Assembly: GCF_017830045.1 (NCBI RefSeq)
Contig: NZ_JAEDXU010000009.1
Location: 62,001-126,000 of the forward strand
Origin: Enterococcus larvae
GTDB lineage: Bacteria > Bacillota > Bacilli > Lactobacillales > Enterococcaceae
Reading direction: 5' to 3'
DNA: 64,000 nt
Position 1 is the first letter of the stretch; every line of letters starts with the position of its first letter. The notes below the pieces were generated by a model. The model saw only the letters and a list, made by a program, of their open reading frames with translations, had not been told where the DNA came from and did no database searches. A program made the translations under genes and the position numbers. Below, piece by piece: positions 36,734 to 45,927 of this stretch.

Positions 36734-36840
36734 TTACTCTATTAATTACACTCATAAATCAGTATACAATTAATAAAATGAAATGAACAGAATTTATTTG
36801 GATAAGACTGGTCCTTTTTTTCTGATTTGTGAAAATAGTA

Positions 36841-36886
36841 CATACTAATACAGATTGAATACCTGTGTTAGTATGGTATGTTTTTT
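36841..36886. repeat. Inverted repeat with T run upstream of the spx promoter
   Basis: A 13-bp stem (36841-36853 with 36863-36875, one G-U pair), 9-nt loop, then GTATG and six T. It lies in the 383-nt trpS/spxA divergent region. It could be a terminator for an unseen short plus-strand transcript or a protein site; its T run touches the -35 position of the next promoter. Confidence 0.5.
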
Positions 36887-36903
36887 AATAAAAAGTTCAA
36901 AAA

Positions 36904-36912
36904 TGTTATAAT
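36904..36912 (+). promoter_or_regulatory. Extended -10 promoter of spxA
   Basis: TGTTATAAT, a perfect extended -10 with TATAAT at 36907-36912. A second possible -10, TATACT (37024-37029), is nearer the gene. The first gives a leader of about 187 nt. Multiple promoters are known for spx in B. subtilis. Confidence 0.5.
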
Positions 36913-37104
36913 GTTATTACTAAAGGGTATTAATTCGGTCTGAATGGTAAAATAATTGATGTTGACATTACAAAAATTATATTTTTTCTCAAAAATGCTC
37001 TAGTAATTCTAATTGAAGTTCGGTATACTATAGATGGATAGGAAAACAGATGACATTCCTGTTCCAAAAATATATAAATAACTCATAAAGAGGAGTGATG
37101 CGCA

Positions 37105-37503
37105 ATGTTGACACTGTATACTTCCCCAAGTTGTACGTCATGTCGAAAAGCTCGTGCGTGGTTACAAGAACATGAGATTCCATTCAAGGAAAGAAACATT
37201 TTTTCTGAACCATTGAACATTTCAGAACTGAAAGCAATTCTGAGAATGACGGAAGATGGTACAGAGGAAATCATCTCAACTCGTTCTAAGGTTTTCCAAA
37301 AACTGAATATGGATCTTGATGAACTTCCATTACAGGATCTATTGGAACTGGTTAAGGAAAATCCCGGGTTGTTACGTAGACCAATCATGATTGATGATAA
37401 AAGATTACAGGTTGGTTTCAATGAAGATGAAATCCGTCGGTTTTTACCGAGAGATGTCCGTCAACTTGAATTACGGCAGGCACAATTAATGGCAGGATTA
37501 TAA
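37105..37503 (+). CDS. spxA: Redox-responsive transcription regulator Spx
   Basis: 132 aa, ArsC-like fold. The redox switch CxxC is Cys10-Cys13 in [16 protein letters not shown], which in family members contacts the RNA polymerase alpha subunit region, is present. Spx binds RNA polymerase under disulfide stress and redirects it to thiol-homeostasis genes; it is degraded by ClpXP with the adaptor SpxH, encoded about 5 kb downstream. AAAGAGGAG precedes the ATG. An ATG 7 nt upstream is out of frame. Confidence 0.95.
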   Translation: MLTLYTSPSCTSCRKARAWLQEHEIPFKERNIFSEPLNISELKAILRMTEDGTEEIISTRSKVFQKLNMDLDELPLQDLLELVKENPGLLRRPIMIDDKRLQVGFNEDEIRRFLPRDVRQLELRQAQLMAGL

Positions 37504-37577
37504 ACATAAGCAACAGACTGAAACAATAAGTCTGCGAAGGATATTAAATAGTCTGACAAAACAAATTTAAAAATACA

Positions 37578-37623
37578 GGACAGAGAAAATAATGACATAA
37601 TTATTTTTCTCTGTCAATTTTTA
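37578..37623 (+). terminator. Intrinsic terminator 1 after spxA
   Basis: A 15-bp stem with arms GACAGAGAAAATAAT (from 37579) and its complement ending at 37615, then AATTTTT. Confidence 0.75.
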
Positions 37624-37671
37624 AGAGTCCCTATTGCATGTATCAACAAAATGCGTTAGGACTCTTTTTTA
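37623..37671 (+). terminator. Intrinsic terminator 2 after spxA
   Basis: AAGAGTCC (37623-37630) pairs with GGACTCTT, extended by a weaker inner GCAT/ATGC helix, followed by a T run. Two terminators in tandem insulate spxA from mecA. Confidence 0.75.
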
Positions 37672-37729
37672 TGTTGATGGAGCAGGAAGAGTTCATTACG
37701 ATCCTTGTTGCAAAGCAGTAAAAGACAGT

Positions 37730-37747
37730 CCTGATTTTCAAATCAGG
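37730..37747. repeat. 18-bp inverted repeat upstream of the mecA promoter
   Basis: CCTGATTT, two bases, AAATCAGG. It has no T run and lies about 40 nt before the mecA -35, so it may be a regulator site. Confidence 0.4.
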
Positions 37748-37785
37748 GCATAATTTAGTAAATTCTAAATAAATGAACTTTTCTC

Positions 37786-37813
37786 TTTACTTTTGAGGCG
37801 ATTGCTATACAAT
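37786..37813 (+). promoter_or_regulatory. Promoter of mecA
   Basis: -35 TTTACT (37786-37791), 16-nt spacer, -10 TACAAT (37808-37813); 50 nt before the ATG. Confidence 0.5.
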
Positions 37814-37863
37814 TAACCTAAGAAGTAGTTTCCTGACTTGAGCAAAAAGCGAGGTGGAACCAG

Positions 37864-38514
37864 ATGGAAATGGAACATATTAATGAAAATACGATTCGTG
37901 TATTGATTGGCAATGAAGACTTAGCAGATCGAGGAATTACGTTTTTGGATTTGTTGGGAAATCATAAGGAAGTAGAAAACTTTTTCTATAGTATCTTAGA
38001 AGAAGTAGATATTGAAGATGAATTTCAGGGTAGTGAGGCTGTGACTTTTCAGGTTTTACCGAAAAGCGATGGCTTGGAGCTGTTCATCAGCAAGAATGCT
38101 TCAGTTGAAGATGTGCCTAATATAAGCAGCTTCAACGATTTGAGTTCTGACGAAGCTAGTGCGATGATCAGAAAACAGCTGGAAGCGAATTACACTGATG
38201 AGACGAAAGACTTGATCGATGACAGTATTAGAAGTTACGTTCTTGAATTAGACAGTTTTGAGTCAATGGTTCAATTAGCCAATGAAATATATGTTAAGTC
38301 TATGCTGGCTAACCTATACAAATACAAAGATAAGTACTTTTTACAGGTAATGTTTTTCTTAGATGAGGTTTCTGTAAACGAGATTGAGAACGAGTGGTCA
38401 AGATTGCTTGAATTTGGACAAGCATCTTCTGTAACACCGGAAGTTCTGAATGAATATGGCATCTGTATTATGGAACGAAATGCAATTGAATTAACAAGAT
38501 ACTACTTTCATTAA
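37864..38514 (+). CDS. mecA: Adaptor protein MecA
   Basis: 216 aa. The N-terminal substrate-binding domain starts MEMEHINENTIRVLIGNEDL (DLADRGITFLDLLG follows), an acidic linker comes next, and a C-terminal ClpC-binding domain (about 110-216) ends the protein. MecA delivers substrates such as ComK or ComX-type regulators to ClpCP and is needed for ClpC assembly. GAGGTGG precedes the ATG. It lies between spxA and coiA, the usual order in Bacilli. Confidence 0.93.
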   Translation: MEMEHINENTIRVLIGNEDLADRGITFLDLLGNHKEVENFFYSILEEVDIEDEFQGSEAVTFQVLPKSDGLELFISKNASVEDVPNISSFNDLSSDEASAMIRKQLEANYTDETKDLIDDSIRSYVLELDSFESMVQLANEIYVKSMLANLYKYKDKYFLQVMFFLDEVSVNEIENEWSRLLEFGQASSVTPEVLNEYGICIMERNAIELTRYYFH

Positions 38515-38528
38515 TAAATTGACTAGAT

Positions 38529-38560
38529 AAGGCGGCTGATTTTCAGTCGTCTTATTTTTT
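38529..38560 (+). terminator. Intrinsic terminator after mecA
   Basis: An 11-bp stem (38529-38539 with 38543-38553, two G-U pairs), 3-nt loop, then a long T run. Confidence 0.82.
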
Positions 38561-38725
38561 TTCTATAAAGCGTTTAGAAATGCTTATGTAGTTATGGATA
38601 AGTAGAAAACTGAAGGTGCAGATCAGCCGCGCAATCAAAGGCCGTTCAATAGTTTCTTTCGAAAACCTCAGAAAAAATTCATGAAAGAAAGAGCAATCTG
38701 CGTATTTTTATAAGAGGTGAAAAGA

Positions 38726-39913
38726 ATGCTGCAGGCGAAGGATGAAGAAGAGAAACTCGTTTCCCTTGTTCAAATGTCCAGAAAACAAGTTGAAAAATGG
38801 CGAAAGCAAAAGTTCTTTTGCCCGATATGTAATCAAACAGTCCAATTGAAGAGTGGAAGAATCAGAATCCCTCATTTTGCCCATCGATCAGATCAAGCCT
38901 GCTTTTTTAAGGAAGCGAAGGAATCAGAGGAGCATCTTTCGTTGAAAACTGCATTAGTTGAATGGTGTCTTCGAGATGCGCTTGATCATCAGCTGGAAGC
39001 TTATCTGCCTTTGCTGAAGCAAAGGGCAGATATTTTGATTGATCGATTTGCTGTTGAGATTCAGTGCAGCAAACTTAGTATAGAGGAGATGGGGAGGAGA
39101 ACAGCTAGCTATATAAAAAATGGGTATCAACCAATCTGGATTTGCGGGGAGAAAACGTGGAACTCTGGTAAGAATTCATCAGCACTAAGGAAGTTTTGTG
39201 CCTATTCAGAAAGTCTGGGTTTTTACTTATGGACAGCAGATTGGCGGGAGAAAAAGCTTTATCTACGCTATCATTTAGAGTCTGCTTCAGCAAATAAATT
39301 ACACTATGCAAGCAAATGCTGGCACTTTGGGGAAGGAAGGCTGGATGAACTGTTCAATAAAATCACTAAGAAAAATCTATTTCATTTTCGGAAATACGAT
39401 AGTAGACAGGAAATGATGCAGACTTATCAAGAGCTATACAGAAAATTAAGGGGAAGAGTTCCGGATATATTGGCTATCCAATCTTTGTATTACCAGAACG
39501 GAAGCCATTTATTAGGCCTTCATTATTGGTTCTATTATCCTATCAATCAGCTTATTTTATTTGGGAAATCTATTTTCCTATTTAAATACCACTTTTGGAA
39601 ATGGCTCACTCTCAATAATAGGAAGACTGTAACCGAAGCTGAAATCTTCGACTTCTGTCGATCATGCATACAGAGAGAAAAGCTGGATCAGTTGTTTCCT
39701 CTGATCCCATTTAGTAGTCTGGTGCAGTGGCAGACGCATTATCTGATTGAAGGATTGATTGTCTGTCATATATTAATTATAGAGGGGGAGCAAAGAAGTT
39801 TTTATATCGCCATCGATCCTATTGACTGTGTGAAGCCTCATTCTGTTATTCAGTTCAACGACACGAAAAACATAACGGAGGTAGTTATTACTGGTACACC
39901 TTTAAAAATATGA
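38726..39913 (+). CDS. coiA: Competence protein CoiA family
   Basis: 395 aa from the ATG at 38726, 6 nt after AGAGGTG; an in-frame GTG at 38717 is inside that ribosome site. The N-terminus has a zinc-ribbon-like CPICNQTVQL and HFAHRSDQACFF. The nuclease-like core has QRADILIDRFAVEIQCSKLSI, whose D...E.Q pattern fits a restriction-like fold. CoiA is needed for recombination of incoming DNA in streptococcal transformation. The frame is intact, so the protein can be made, though natural competence is not generally seen in this group. Upstream of pepF. Confidence 0.88.
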   Translation: MLQAKDEEEKLVSLVQMSRKQVEKWRKQKFFCPICNQTVQLKSGRIRIPHFAHRSDQACFFKEAKESEEHLSLKTALVEWCLRDALDHQLEAYLPLLKQRADILIDRFAVEIQCSKLSIEEMGRRTASYIKNGYQPIWICGEKTWNSGKNSSALRKFCAYSESLGFYLWTADWREKKLYLRYHLESASANKLHYASKCWHFGEGRLDELFNKITKKNLFHFRKYDSRQEMMQTYQELYRKLRGRVPDILAIQSLYYQNGSHLLGLHYWFYYPINQLILFGKSIFLFKYHFWKWLTLNNRKTVTEAEIFDFCRSCIQREKLDQLFPLIPFSSLVQWQTHYLIEGLIVCHILIIEGEQRSFYIAIDPIDCVKPHSVIQFNDTKNITEVVITGTPLKI

Positions 39914-40156
39914 TACTATAGATTATATGAATACAACTAAATACAATAGAAGAAAGAATTGCTATTGTTTACACGAAGAGAGTTCATCGCTTTTCGGATA
40001 GTGAATTATTTAGGGAGATTCATAGATATAAACCTTATTAAGGAGACGAGCGGAAATGTTATTTCTTTGGTCCAAGGAGCTGAGAAAGACAATTTTCGTA
40101 TATTAGGATCTTTTTATAGGATTTATGTGGAAAGTATGAATGGAGGGAACGCAGTT

Positions 40157-41977
40157 ATGAGCGAAGCAAAACAATTACCAAAGCGTGATGAAATCGAAAA
40201 GGAACTGACCTGGGATCTGACGCCTATTTTTAAGGATGATCAGGCATTTGAAGAAGCTTATACCCAATTGTCAGAGGAAATAAAAACAGCGAAGAAGCTG
40301 AAAGGAACTTTAGGAAACGGCAGTAGTGCCTTTCTAAAAGGAATTGAGTACTTGCTTGATATTTATCGTAAGATAGAAGTTATCTATGTTTACTCTCATT
40401 TAAAAAATGATCAGGACACTACTAATTCAACCTATCAGGCACTGAATTCAAGAGCAGGTTCATTGTATTCTCAAGTTGGAGAAGCAATCGCGTGGTTTGA
40501 GCCGGAAGTTCTATCGTTAACAGATGAAGAGATTTGGGGCTATTTTAAGGAACAGCCTGAGCTGGAGGTCTATAGACATTTTATTGAAAATATCTTGGAT
40601 AGCCGAGCGCATGTCCTGAGTGAAGATCAAGAGGCTCTTTTAGCTGGTGCAGGAGAAATTTTTGGTGCATCCAGCAATACCTTCTCTGTTCTGAACAATG
40701 CTGACCTCAAGTTCCCGGTGATCGAGGATGCTAACGGAGAAAAAATCCAGCTGAGTCATGGTGTCTACGGTCAGCTGATGGAGAGTACAGATAGAAATGT
40801 CAGAGAATCCGCATTTAAAGCGTTATATAGTGTTTATGAGCAATTTAACAACACCTTTGCATCAACTTTATCTACTCATGTTAAGATGCATAACTATAAA
40901 GCGAAGGTAAGAAACTATAGTTCTGCCAGAGCTGCTGCTTTGGATGGCAACCATATTCCGGAAAGTGTATATGAAACCCTAGTTGATGTTGTTAATCAGA
41001 ATTTACCATTGTTACATCGTTATGTAAGCCTTAGAAAAAGATTGTTGAAGCTGGACGAGCTGCATATGTATGATATGTATACACCGATTCTTGGTGATGC
41101 GTCAATCAAGTTCAGCTATGAGGATGCAAAGAAAAAGGCAACGACAGCTCTGGAGCCTTTGGGAGAAGAATATTTAGCAGTAGTCAACGAGGCCTTCAGC
41201 AATCGCTGGATCGACGTTATTGAAAATCAAGGAAAACGAAGTGGAGCATACTCCTCCGGAGCCTATGATACCTTTCCGTATATCCTGATGAATTGGCATG
41301 ATAGCCTGGATCAGCTTTATACACTTGTTCATGAAATGGGGCATAGTGTTCACAGCTATTTTACAAGAGGAAACCAGCCGTATGTTTATGGTGATTATTC
41401 CATTTTCCTAGCAGAGATTGCTTCAACGACCAATGAGAATATTTTGACTGAATATCTTTTAGAAACTGAAACTGATCCGCATGTTCGTGCGTATGTATTG
41501 AATCATTATTTAGATGGTTTCAAGGGAACGATTTTCCGTCAAACACAGTTTGCTGAGTTTGAACAGTTTATTCATATAAAAGATGCGGAAGGTATCCCGT
41601 TAACTAGCGATTATCTGAATGAAAATTATGCAAAATTAAATGTGAAATACTACGGACCGGATGTGGTAGAAGATGACGAGATCGCTTTAGAGTGGTCTAG
41701 AATCCCTCATTTCTATTACAACTATTATGTGTATCAATATGCAACTGGTTTCTCAGCGGCCTCTGCGTTAGCTGACAAAATCATTAAGAAGGAGCCGGAG
41801 GCGTTAGAAAAATATTTGAATTACCTAAAATCCGGAAGCAGTGATTATCCGATCGAAGTGATGAAAAAAGCAGGTGTTGATATGACTCAACCGGCTTATA
41901 TTGAAGATGCAATGAGCGTTTTTGAAACACGTTTGAAGGAATTGGAAGAACTGATTGAAACACTGGAAAAGAAATAG
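40157..41977 (+). CDS. pepF: Oligoendopeptidase F
   Basis: 606 aa from the ATG at 40157, with GGAGGG (40142-40147) 9 nt upstream. The frame is open upstream to 39959, but the family begins at MSEAKQLPKRDEIEKELTWD. Peptidase M3B: zinc motif HEMGH at residues 392-396, with the third ligand glutamate in EIASTTNENIL. It cuts cytoplasmic peptides of about 7-17 residues. It follows coiA, as in many Lactobacillales. The 243-nt gap before it has no clear promoter. Confidence 0.94.
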   Translation: MSEAKQLPKRDEIEKELTWDLTPIFKDDQAFEEAYTQLSEEIKTAKKLKGTLGNGSSAFLKGIEYLLDIYRKIEVIYVYSHLKNDQDTTNSTYQALNSRAGSLYSQVGEAIAWFEPEVLSLTDEEIWGYFKEQPELEVYRHFIENILDSRAHVLSEDQEALLAGAGEIFGASSNTFSVLNNADLKFPVIEDANGEKIQLSHGVYGQLMESTDRNVRESAFKALYSVYEQFNNTFASTLSTHVKMHNYKAKVRNYSSARAAALDGNHIPESVYETLVDVVNQNLPLLHRYVSLRKRLLKLDELHMYDMYTPILGDASIKFSYEDAKKKATTALEPLGEEYLAVVNEAFSNRWIDVIENQGKRSGAYSSGAYDTFPYILMNWHDSLDQLYTLVHEMGHSVHSYFTRGNQPYVYGDYSIFLAEIASTTNENILTEYLLETETDPHVRAYVLNHYLDGFKGTIFRQTQFAEFEQFIHIKDAEGIPLTSDYLNENYAKLNVKYYGPDVVEDDEIALEWSRIPHFYYNYYVYQYATGFSAASALADKIIKKEPEALEKYLNYLKSGSSDYPIEVMKKAGVDMTQPAYIEDAMSVFETRLKELEELIETLEKK

Positions 41978-41979
41978 AA

Positions 41980-42021
41980 AAAAACGGAAGCAGCAGGAAT
42001 TGAGCTGTTTCCGTTTTTTTA
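41980..42021. terminator. Bidirectional terminator
   Basis: A 13-bp stem (AAACGGAAGCAGC paired with GCTGTTTCCGTTT) with A and T flanks between pepF and the convergent spxH; it overlaps the spxH stop codon. Confidence 0.88.
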
Positions 42022-42669
42022 TAGTAGGTGTAAATGTCCTTTAGGGACGGACTGTTCAAAATCCTCTGCCAGCTGGATTGGATCATGGAAATGGACATAG
42101 TTTTCTTCAGATGTTTCACAGAGCCGCATGACATGTTCAATCGTCAGGCATTCCTCAACAAGAACGCCAAAGTCTCTATCACAGGCATAATTGTAGATAA
42201 CAGCTGAAGGATGCTTTGACACACCCATTTCTCTTGCAATCTGCTGATCGATTTGGAAAGAATCCTTCACAAAACTTGAATTGCGGTCGGCTTGAAACAT
42301 TTCCAAGTCGCCTCCTGCCTCAACAATCAGCTTTTCAGCTAAATCAGTAGAGTAAGGAATGTTGTCCTCAGCTATCATTTGCTGCAGGTTCAAAAGGATA
42401 TGACGTCCTTTTTTCTTACCCTGAAGCTGAGCAGCTTTAAAATCTAATGCTGCAGAATAGGTATTCTCAAATAGCTTGTTTCTTCCTGTAATGTCGGTAG
42501 AAGATATTTCGTGGACTTTAAGCAGATTCTTGATCGTATTCATATTTACCAGTGGAATTAAACGTAGTTGTATTTTTTTGCTTTCTGCTTGTGCAAATTT
42601 CAAGATATCTCTTTCAATACTCAAACAGATTTTCCCTAATGGATTAACGAACAAATAGATTTCAATCAT
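42019..42669 (-). CDS. spxH: ClpXP adaptor SpxH (YjbH family, DsbA-like fold)
   Basis: 216 aa. Thioredoxin/DsbA-like fold beginning IEIYLFVNPLGKICLSIERD. The cysteine pair of classical DsbA proteins is reduced to a single cysteine here (LGKIC), as in other lactic members. SpxH binds Spx and presents it to ClpXP; disulfide stress causes it to aggregate and frees Spx. GGAGGAAG precedes the ATG. It lies downstream of a CYTH gene (116-nt gap) and about 5 kb from spxA. Confidence 0.85.
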   Translation of the reverse strand: MIEIYLFVNPLGKICLSIERDILKFAQAESKKIQLRLIPLVNMNTIKNLLKVHEISSTDITGRNKLFENTYSAALDFKAAQLQGKKKGRHILLNLQQMIAEDNIPYSTDLAEKLIVEAGGDLEMFQADRNSSFVKDSFQIDQQIAREMGVSKHPSAVIYNYACDRDFGVLVEECLTIEHVMRLCETSEENYVHFHDPIQLAEDFEQSVPKGHLHLL

Positions 42670-42785
42670 TCATACTTCCTCCAATTCGACTCTTTGAAAT
42701 AATGCACGAGATGAACCAGTTCATGTAATGTAACAAAAAAACAAAGAAAAAAGAAATAATTTGCTCATTTGTCGTTACAAGTGCG

Positions 42786-43358
42786 TTAAGAAGAGGACAA
42801 CATCATTCTCTGGATTTTATTGGGCGCGTTGGTTTCTTTGATGTTCAAAGTATTTAACAAGCCTTCGAAAGCTAATCTTCCAGATACAGCGTCGGTAACT
42901 TCTAACTCTAATTCAAAATCGTGATCATTGTTATACCAGCTTTCATCAAGAGCTAATAAACCTTGGGGAAGTTTTTTTTGTGCTCGCTTGGTTTTCAATT
43001 GACCGATTTTATGTAAGGGAGTAACAATATTCAATTGTGCTAGTTTTTGAAATACTTCACTGTGTTCAGGGAATATTTCAGATTGGATGATCTCATCAGC
43101 CTGCTGTAGGGAAATGTTATCTGTGATTTCCAACAAGCCAACCTTATCAGGAAGCTTCAAGGTAATCTCCGCACCATCAGCAAAAGATCGAATCCGTAAA
43201 CCAGCATTCATTTGCTTCAACTGTAAGTCAGATGTATCAAAATACGTATTCACCTGAACGAAGAAATCTTCTTCTCTAAGTTGAAAGTAGTCAGTGATTC
43301 GGAAAAATGTCTCTTTTGAGAGCATCGTTTTATATTCAATTTCTAAATTTTCGCTCAA
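42786..43358 (-). CDS. CYTH domain protein (YjbK family)
   Basis: 190 aa triphosphate-tunnel-metalloenzyme fold. The signature ExExK is LEIEYK at residues 5-10; many alternating charged residues (RIRSFADGAEITLKLP, ELELEVTDAVSGR) line the tunnel. Such proteins bind or hydrolyse triphosphates such as inorganic tripolyphosphate. It is divergent from relQ (177 nt), the same neighbourhood as yjbK-yjbM in B. subtilis, which hints at a link with nucleotide metabolism. Confidence 0.9.
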   Translation of the reverse strand: MSENLEIEYKTMLSKETFFRITDYFQLREEDFFVQVNTYFDTSDLQLKQMNAGLRIRSFADGAEITLKLPDKVGLLEITDNISLQQADEIIQSEIFPEHSEVFQKLAQLNIVTPLHKIGQLKTKRAQKKLPQGLLALDESWYNNDHDFELELEVTDAVSGRLAFEGLLNTLNIKETNAPNKIQRMMLSSS

Positions 43359-43488
43359 GGAGACTCACCTTCTTCTGTACCTAATTCTTACATAGATCAA
43401 CTAGTTTCGTCAAGGAAAGTGACTGATATGTTTGATTTTTTTGATAATTCTCACAATGGAATAAAAAATCCTTTTTTTCTTCGGTCTA

Positions 43489-43497
43489 TGGTAAAAT
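43489..43497 (+). promoter_or_regulatory. Extended -10 promoter of relQ
   Basis: TGGTAAAAT with TAAAAT at 43492-43497, 39 nt before the relQ ATG. No good -35. Confidence 0.4.
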
Positions 43498-43535
43498 AAG
43501 CATTGGGTCAAATTCAAAGAAATTGAGGGAGAAAT

Positions 43536-44189
43536 ATGGAGAAAGACTGGGAACTTTTTCTTGCGCCATATGAACAAGCCGTTGGAGAAATGAAAGTAAA
43601 ATTACGGGGTATCCGTAAACAATTCAATGAGCTTAACAGGCACACCCCTATCGAGTTTGTAACAGGACGAGTAAAGCCGGTAGACAGCATTTTAACGAAG
43701 GCAGAATTGAGAAAAATTCCGCTTGATCGATTAGAAGAGGAAATGCAGGATATTGCCGGATTACGGATCATGTGTCAGTTTGTGGAGGACATTTACCAGG
43801 TCGTGGAAATTATTAGAAATCGTAAAGATCTGGAAGTTATTCAGGAACGAGACTACATCACCAATAAGAAAGAGAGCGGCTATCGTTCGTATCATTTGGT
43901 GATTGCCTACCCTGTTCAACTGATAACGGGAGAAAAAAAGATATTAGCAGAAATACAGATTCGAACATTAGCTATGAATTTTTGGGCTACAATTGAGCAT
44001 TCATTAAACTATAAATACCATGGAGATTTTCCGGAAGAGCTGAACGACAGACTTCAACGAGCTGCTGAGGCAGCGTATCAACTTGATGAGGAGATGTCTA
44101 ATATTCGTGAGGAAATTCAGGAAGCACAGCACCTCTTTTCTCATGGCCGAGGAAAATCCGCCAAAGCATATCAGAAAAAGAAAAAATAA
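43536..44189 (+). CDS. relQ: Small alarmone synthetase RelQ
   Basis: 217 aa with only the synthetase domain of the RelA/SpoT family and no hydrolase half. Motifs: GRVKPVDSILTK, the Mg-binding DIAGLRIMCQFVEDIY, YITNKKESGYRSYHLV for pyrophosphate transfer, and AEIQIRTLAMNFWATIEHSL. It makes (p)ppGpp/pGpp from ATP and GTP/GDP/GMP under envelope or antibiotic stress and forms tetramers. First gene of relQ-nadK-rlu-mgtE, gaps 28, 7 and 17 nt. Confidence 0.95.
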   Translation: MEKDWELFLAPYEQAVGEMKVKLRGIRKQFNELNRHTPIEFVTGRVKPVDSILTKAELRKIPLDRLEEEMQDIAGLRIMCQFVEDIYQVVEIIRNRKDLEVIQERDYITNKKESGYRSYHLVIAYPVQLITGEKKILAEIQIRTLAMNFWATIEHSLNYKYHGDFPEELNDRLQRAAEAAYQLDEEMSNIREEIQEAQHLFSHGRGKSAKAYQKKKK

Positions 44190-44217
44190 AGGTCAAACGT
44201 AGACGGGAGACAAGATC

Positions 44218-45015
44218 ATGAAGGTAGCGATCGTTCATAACAATGAAGAAAAATCTAAAAGAGTGACACAGCAGCTGCTGATTCTTTTAGAGCGAGAGCA
44301 GATCGAAGTGTCTGAAATAGATCCTGAACTGGTCATCTCTGTAGGTGGGGACGGCACGCTGCTTTCTGCGTTTCATCGGTTCAATCATCTTTTAGATAAG
44401 GTAAAATTTCTAGGTGTGCATACTGGTCACTTAGGTTTTTATACGGATTGGCGAGACTATGAGCTGGAAGAGTTAGTTTCCAGCTTTTTGATGGAACAGG
44501 AAAAAAGCATCAGCTATCCTTTATTAGATGTGAAGATCAAGTTTTGTGATGAAAATCCTGACAGACATTTTTTAGCATTGAATGAATCAACAATCAAGCG
44601 GTCCAATCGAACAATGGTGGCGGATATTTATATCAAAGATGAACTGTTTGAGCGTTTCAGAGGCGATGGACTATCTGTCTCTACACCAACAGGCTCGACC
44701 GCTTACAACAAAAGTATTGGCGGTGCAGTGATCCATCCCAGTATCAACGCTTTTCAGTTGGCTGAGATTGCGTCGTTGAATAATCGTGTTTTTCGAACGC
44801 TGGGCTCTCCGATGGTTATTGCAGATTCTGAATGGGTATCGATCGATTTACGAGGCGGCAGTGACTATTTGATTACTGTGGATCAGTTGAATATCTATCA
44901 GGAAAACATTGATTCGATCCACTATCGAATTGCAGATGAACGGATTCACTTTGCATCATACAAACACATGCACTTCTGGCACAGAGTCAAGGATGCATTT
45001 ATTAGCGAGGATTAG
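44218..45015 (+). CDS. nadK: NAD kinase
   Basis: 265 aa. The family motif GGDGT is at residues 43-47 (VGGDGTLLSAF), with HTGHLGFYTDW and the NE/S motif in LNESTIKRSNRT, followed by DGLSVSTPTGSTAYNKS. It phosphorylates NAD to NADP, setting NADPH supply. The relQ-nadK order is conserved in Firmicutes. Confidence 0.96.
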   Translation: MKVAIVHNNEEKSKRVTQQLLILLEREQIEVSEIDPELVISVGGDGTLLSAFHRFNHLLDKVKFLGVHTGHLGFYTDWRDYELEELVSSFLMEQEKSISYPLLDVKIKFCDENPDRHFLALNESTIKRSNRTMVADIYIKDELFERFRGDGLSVSTPTGSTAYNKSIGGAVIHPSINAFQLAEIASLNNRVFRTLGSPMVIADSEWVSIDLRGGSDYLITVDQLNIYQENIDSIHYRIADERIHFASYKHMHFWHRVKDAFISED

Positions 45016-45022
45016 AAGAAAT

Positions 45023-45910
45023 ATGGAATTTCAATGGGTATTCACAAAGGAAGAGCCGCAGCAAATCAAATCTTTTTTAAAAGAAAAAGGTGTGTCGAAG
45101 GGCTTGCTGGCAAAAATAAAATTTCAGGGTGGACGAATCATGGTCAATGACCAAGTTGAGAATGTATTGTTCAAACTCTCCTCCGGTGATCAGGTGGCTA
45201 TCGCGATTCCTGACGAAGGAGAGCATGAAACGATGCTGCCGTCTGAAAGTCCGGTGGATATTTTATTTGAAGACGAACATTTTTTAGTTGTAAACAAGCC
45301 GGCAGGTATTGCATCTATTCCATCTCAGTATCATACCAGTGAAACTATGGCCAATCAGGTAAAGGGCTATTATCAAAGGCAGAAGTATAAGGATCAGGTG
45401 ATCCATATTGTTACCAGATTGGATAGGGATACCTCAGGAGCGATGCTCTTTGCAAAGCATGGCTTTGCCCACGCACTGCTTGATCAGCAGCTGAGACAGA
45501 AGCAAGTCGTCAAAATCTATCACGCACTTGTTGGAGGAGCGGTTGATTCTTTAGCTGATCATGGCGAAATCGTCGCGCCAATCAGCAGAGATTTGTCTTC
45601 TTTATTGAAACGAATGGTTTCCGAGGAAGGAAAATATGCAGAGACAGAATATTGGCTGACAAAGAGGGAAAAAGAGATCGCTTTTGTAAAAATTCGACTT
45701 CATACAGGTCGAACGCACCAAATACGAGTACATTTTGAAAGCATCGGCTGTTCCTTGCTGGGGGATGAACTTTATCACGGTTCAATGGAAAAAGGGATAG
45801 CACGTCAGGCACTTCATTGCAGTCATCTGAGCTTTGTTCATCCATTTACAGGAGAAACGCTGAGTATTGATTCAGCTCTGGCGGAGGACATGCAGGAGAT
45901 TATCGATTAA
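45023..45910 (+). CDS. RluA/RluD-family pseudouridine synthase
   Basis: 295 aa from the ATG at 45023; the frame is open upstream inside nadK but the family start fits here. An S4-like N-terminal region (KGLLAKIKFQGGRIMVND) precedes the catalytic domain: VNKPAGIASIPS and RLDRDTSGAMLFAK with the catalytic aspartate, then GRTHQIRVHF. It isomerises uridines in 23S rRNA; the target site is not evident (YjbO-type). It is translated 7 nt after nadK. Confidence 0.9.
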   Translation: MEFQWVFTKEEPQQIKSFLKEKGVSKGLLAKIKFQGGRIMVNDQVENVLFKLSSGDQVAIAIPDEGEHETMLPSESPVDILFEDEHFLVVNKPAGIASIPSQYHTSETMANQVKGYYQRQKYKDQVIHIVTRLDRDTSGAMLFAKHGFAHALLDQQLRQKQVVKIYHALVGGAVDSLADHGEIVAPISRDLSSLLKRMVSEEGKYAETEYWLTKREKEIAFVKIRLHTGRTHQIRVHFESIGCSLLGDELYHGSMEKGIARQALHCSHLSFVHPFTGETLSIDSALAEDMQEIID

Positions 45911-45927
45911 AGAGGGAGGTTAGAGGG

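Noticed and set aside
40056-40106. 16-codon frame with AAGGAG 10 nt upstream, before pepF
   Set aside because: Composition is arbitrary, there is no linked hairpin or promoter, and chance occurrence in 243 nt is likely.
42711-42724. 14-bp palindrome ATGAACCAGTTCAT between spxH and the CYTH gene
   Set aside because: Short, no T run, not close to a clear promoter; expected by chance at this length in AT-rich DNA.
44909-45022. Longer N-terminus for the pseudouridine synthase
   Set aside because: It would lie inside nadK in another frame, and the family similarity starts at the ATG at 45023.
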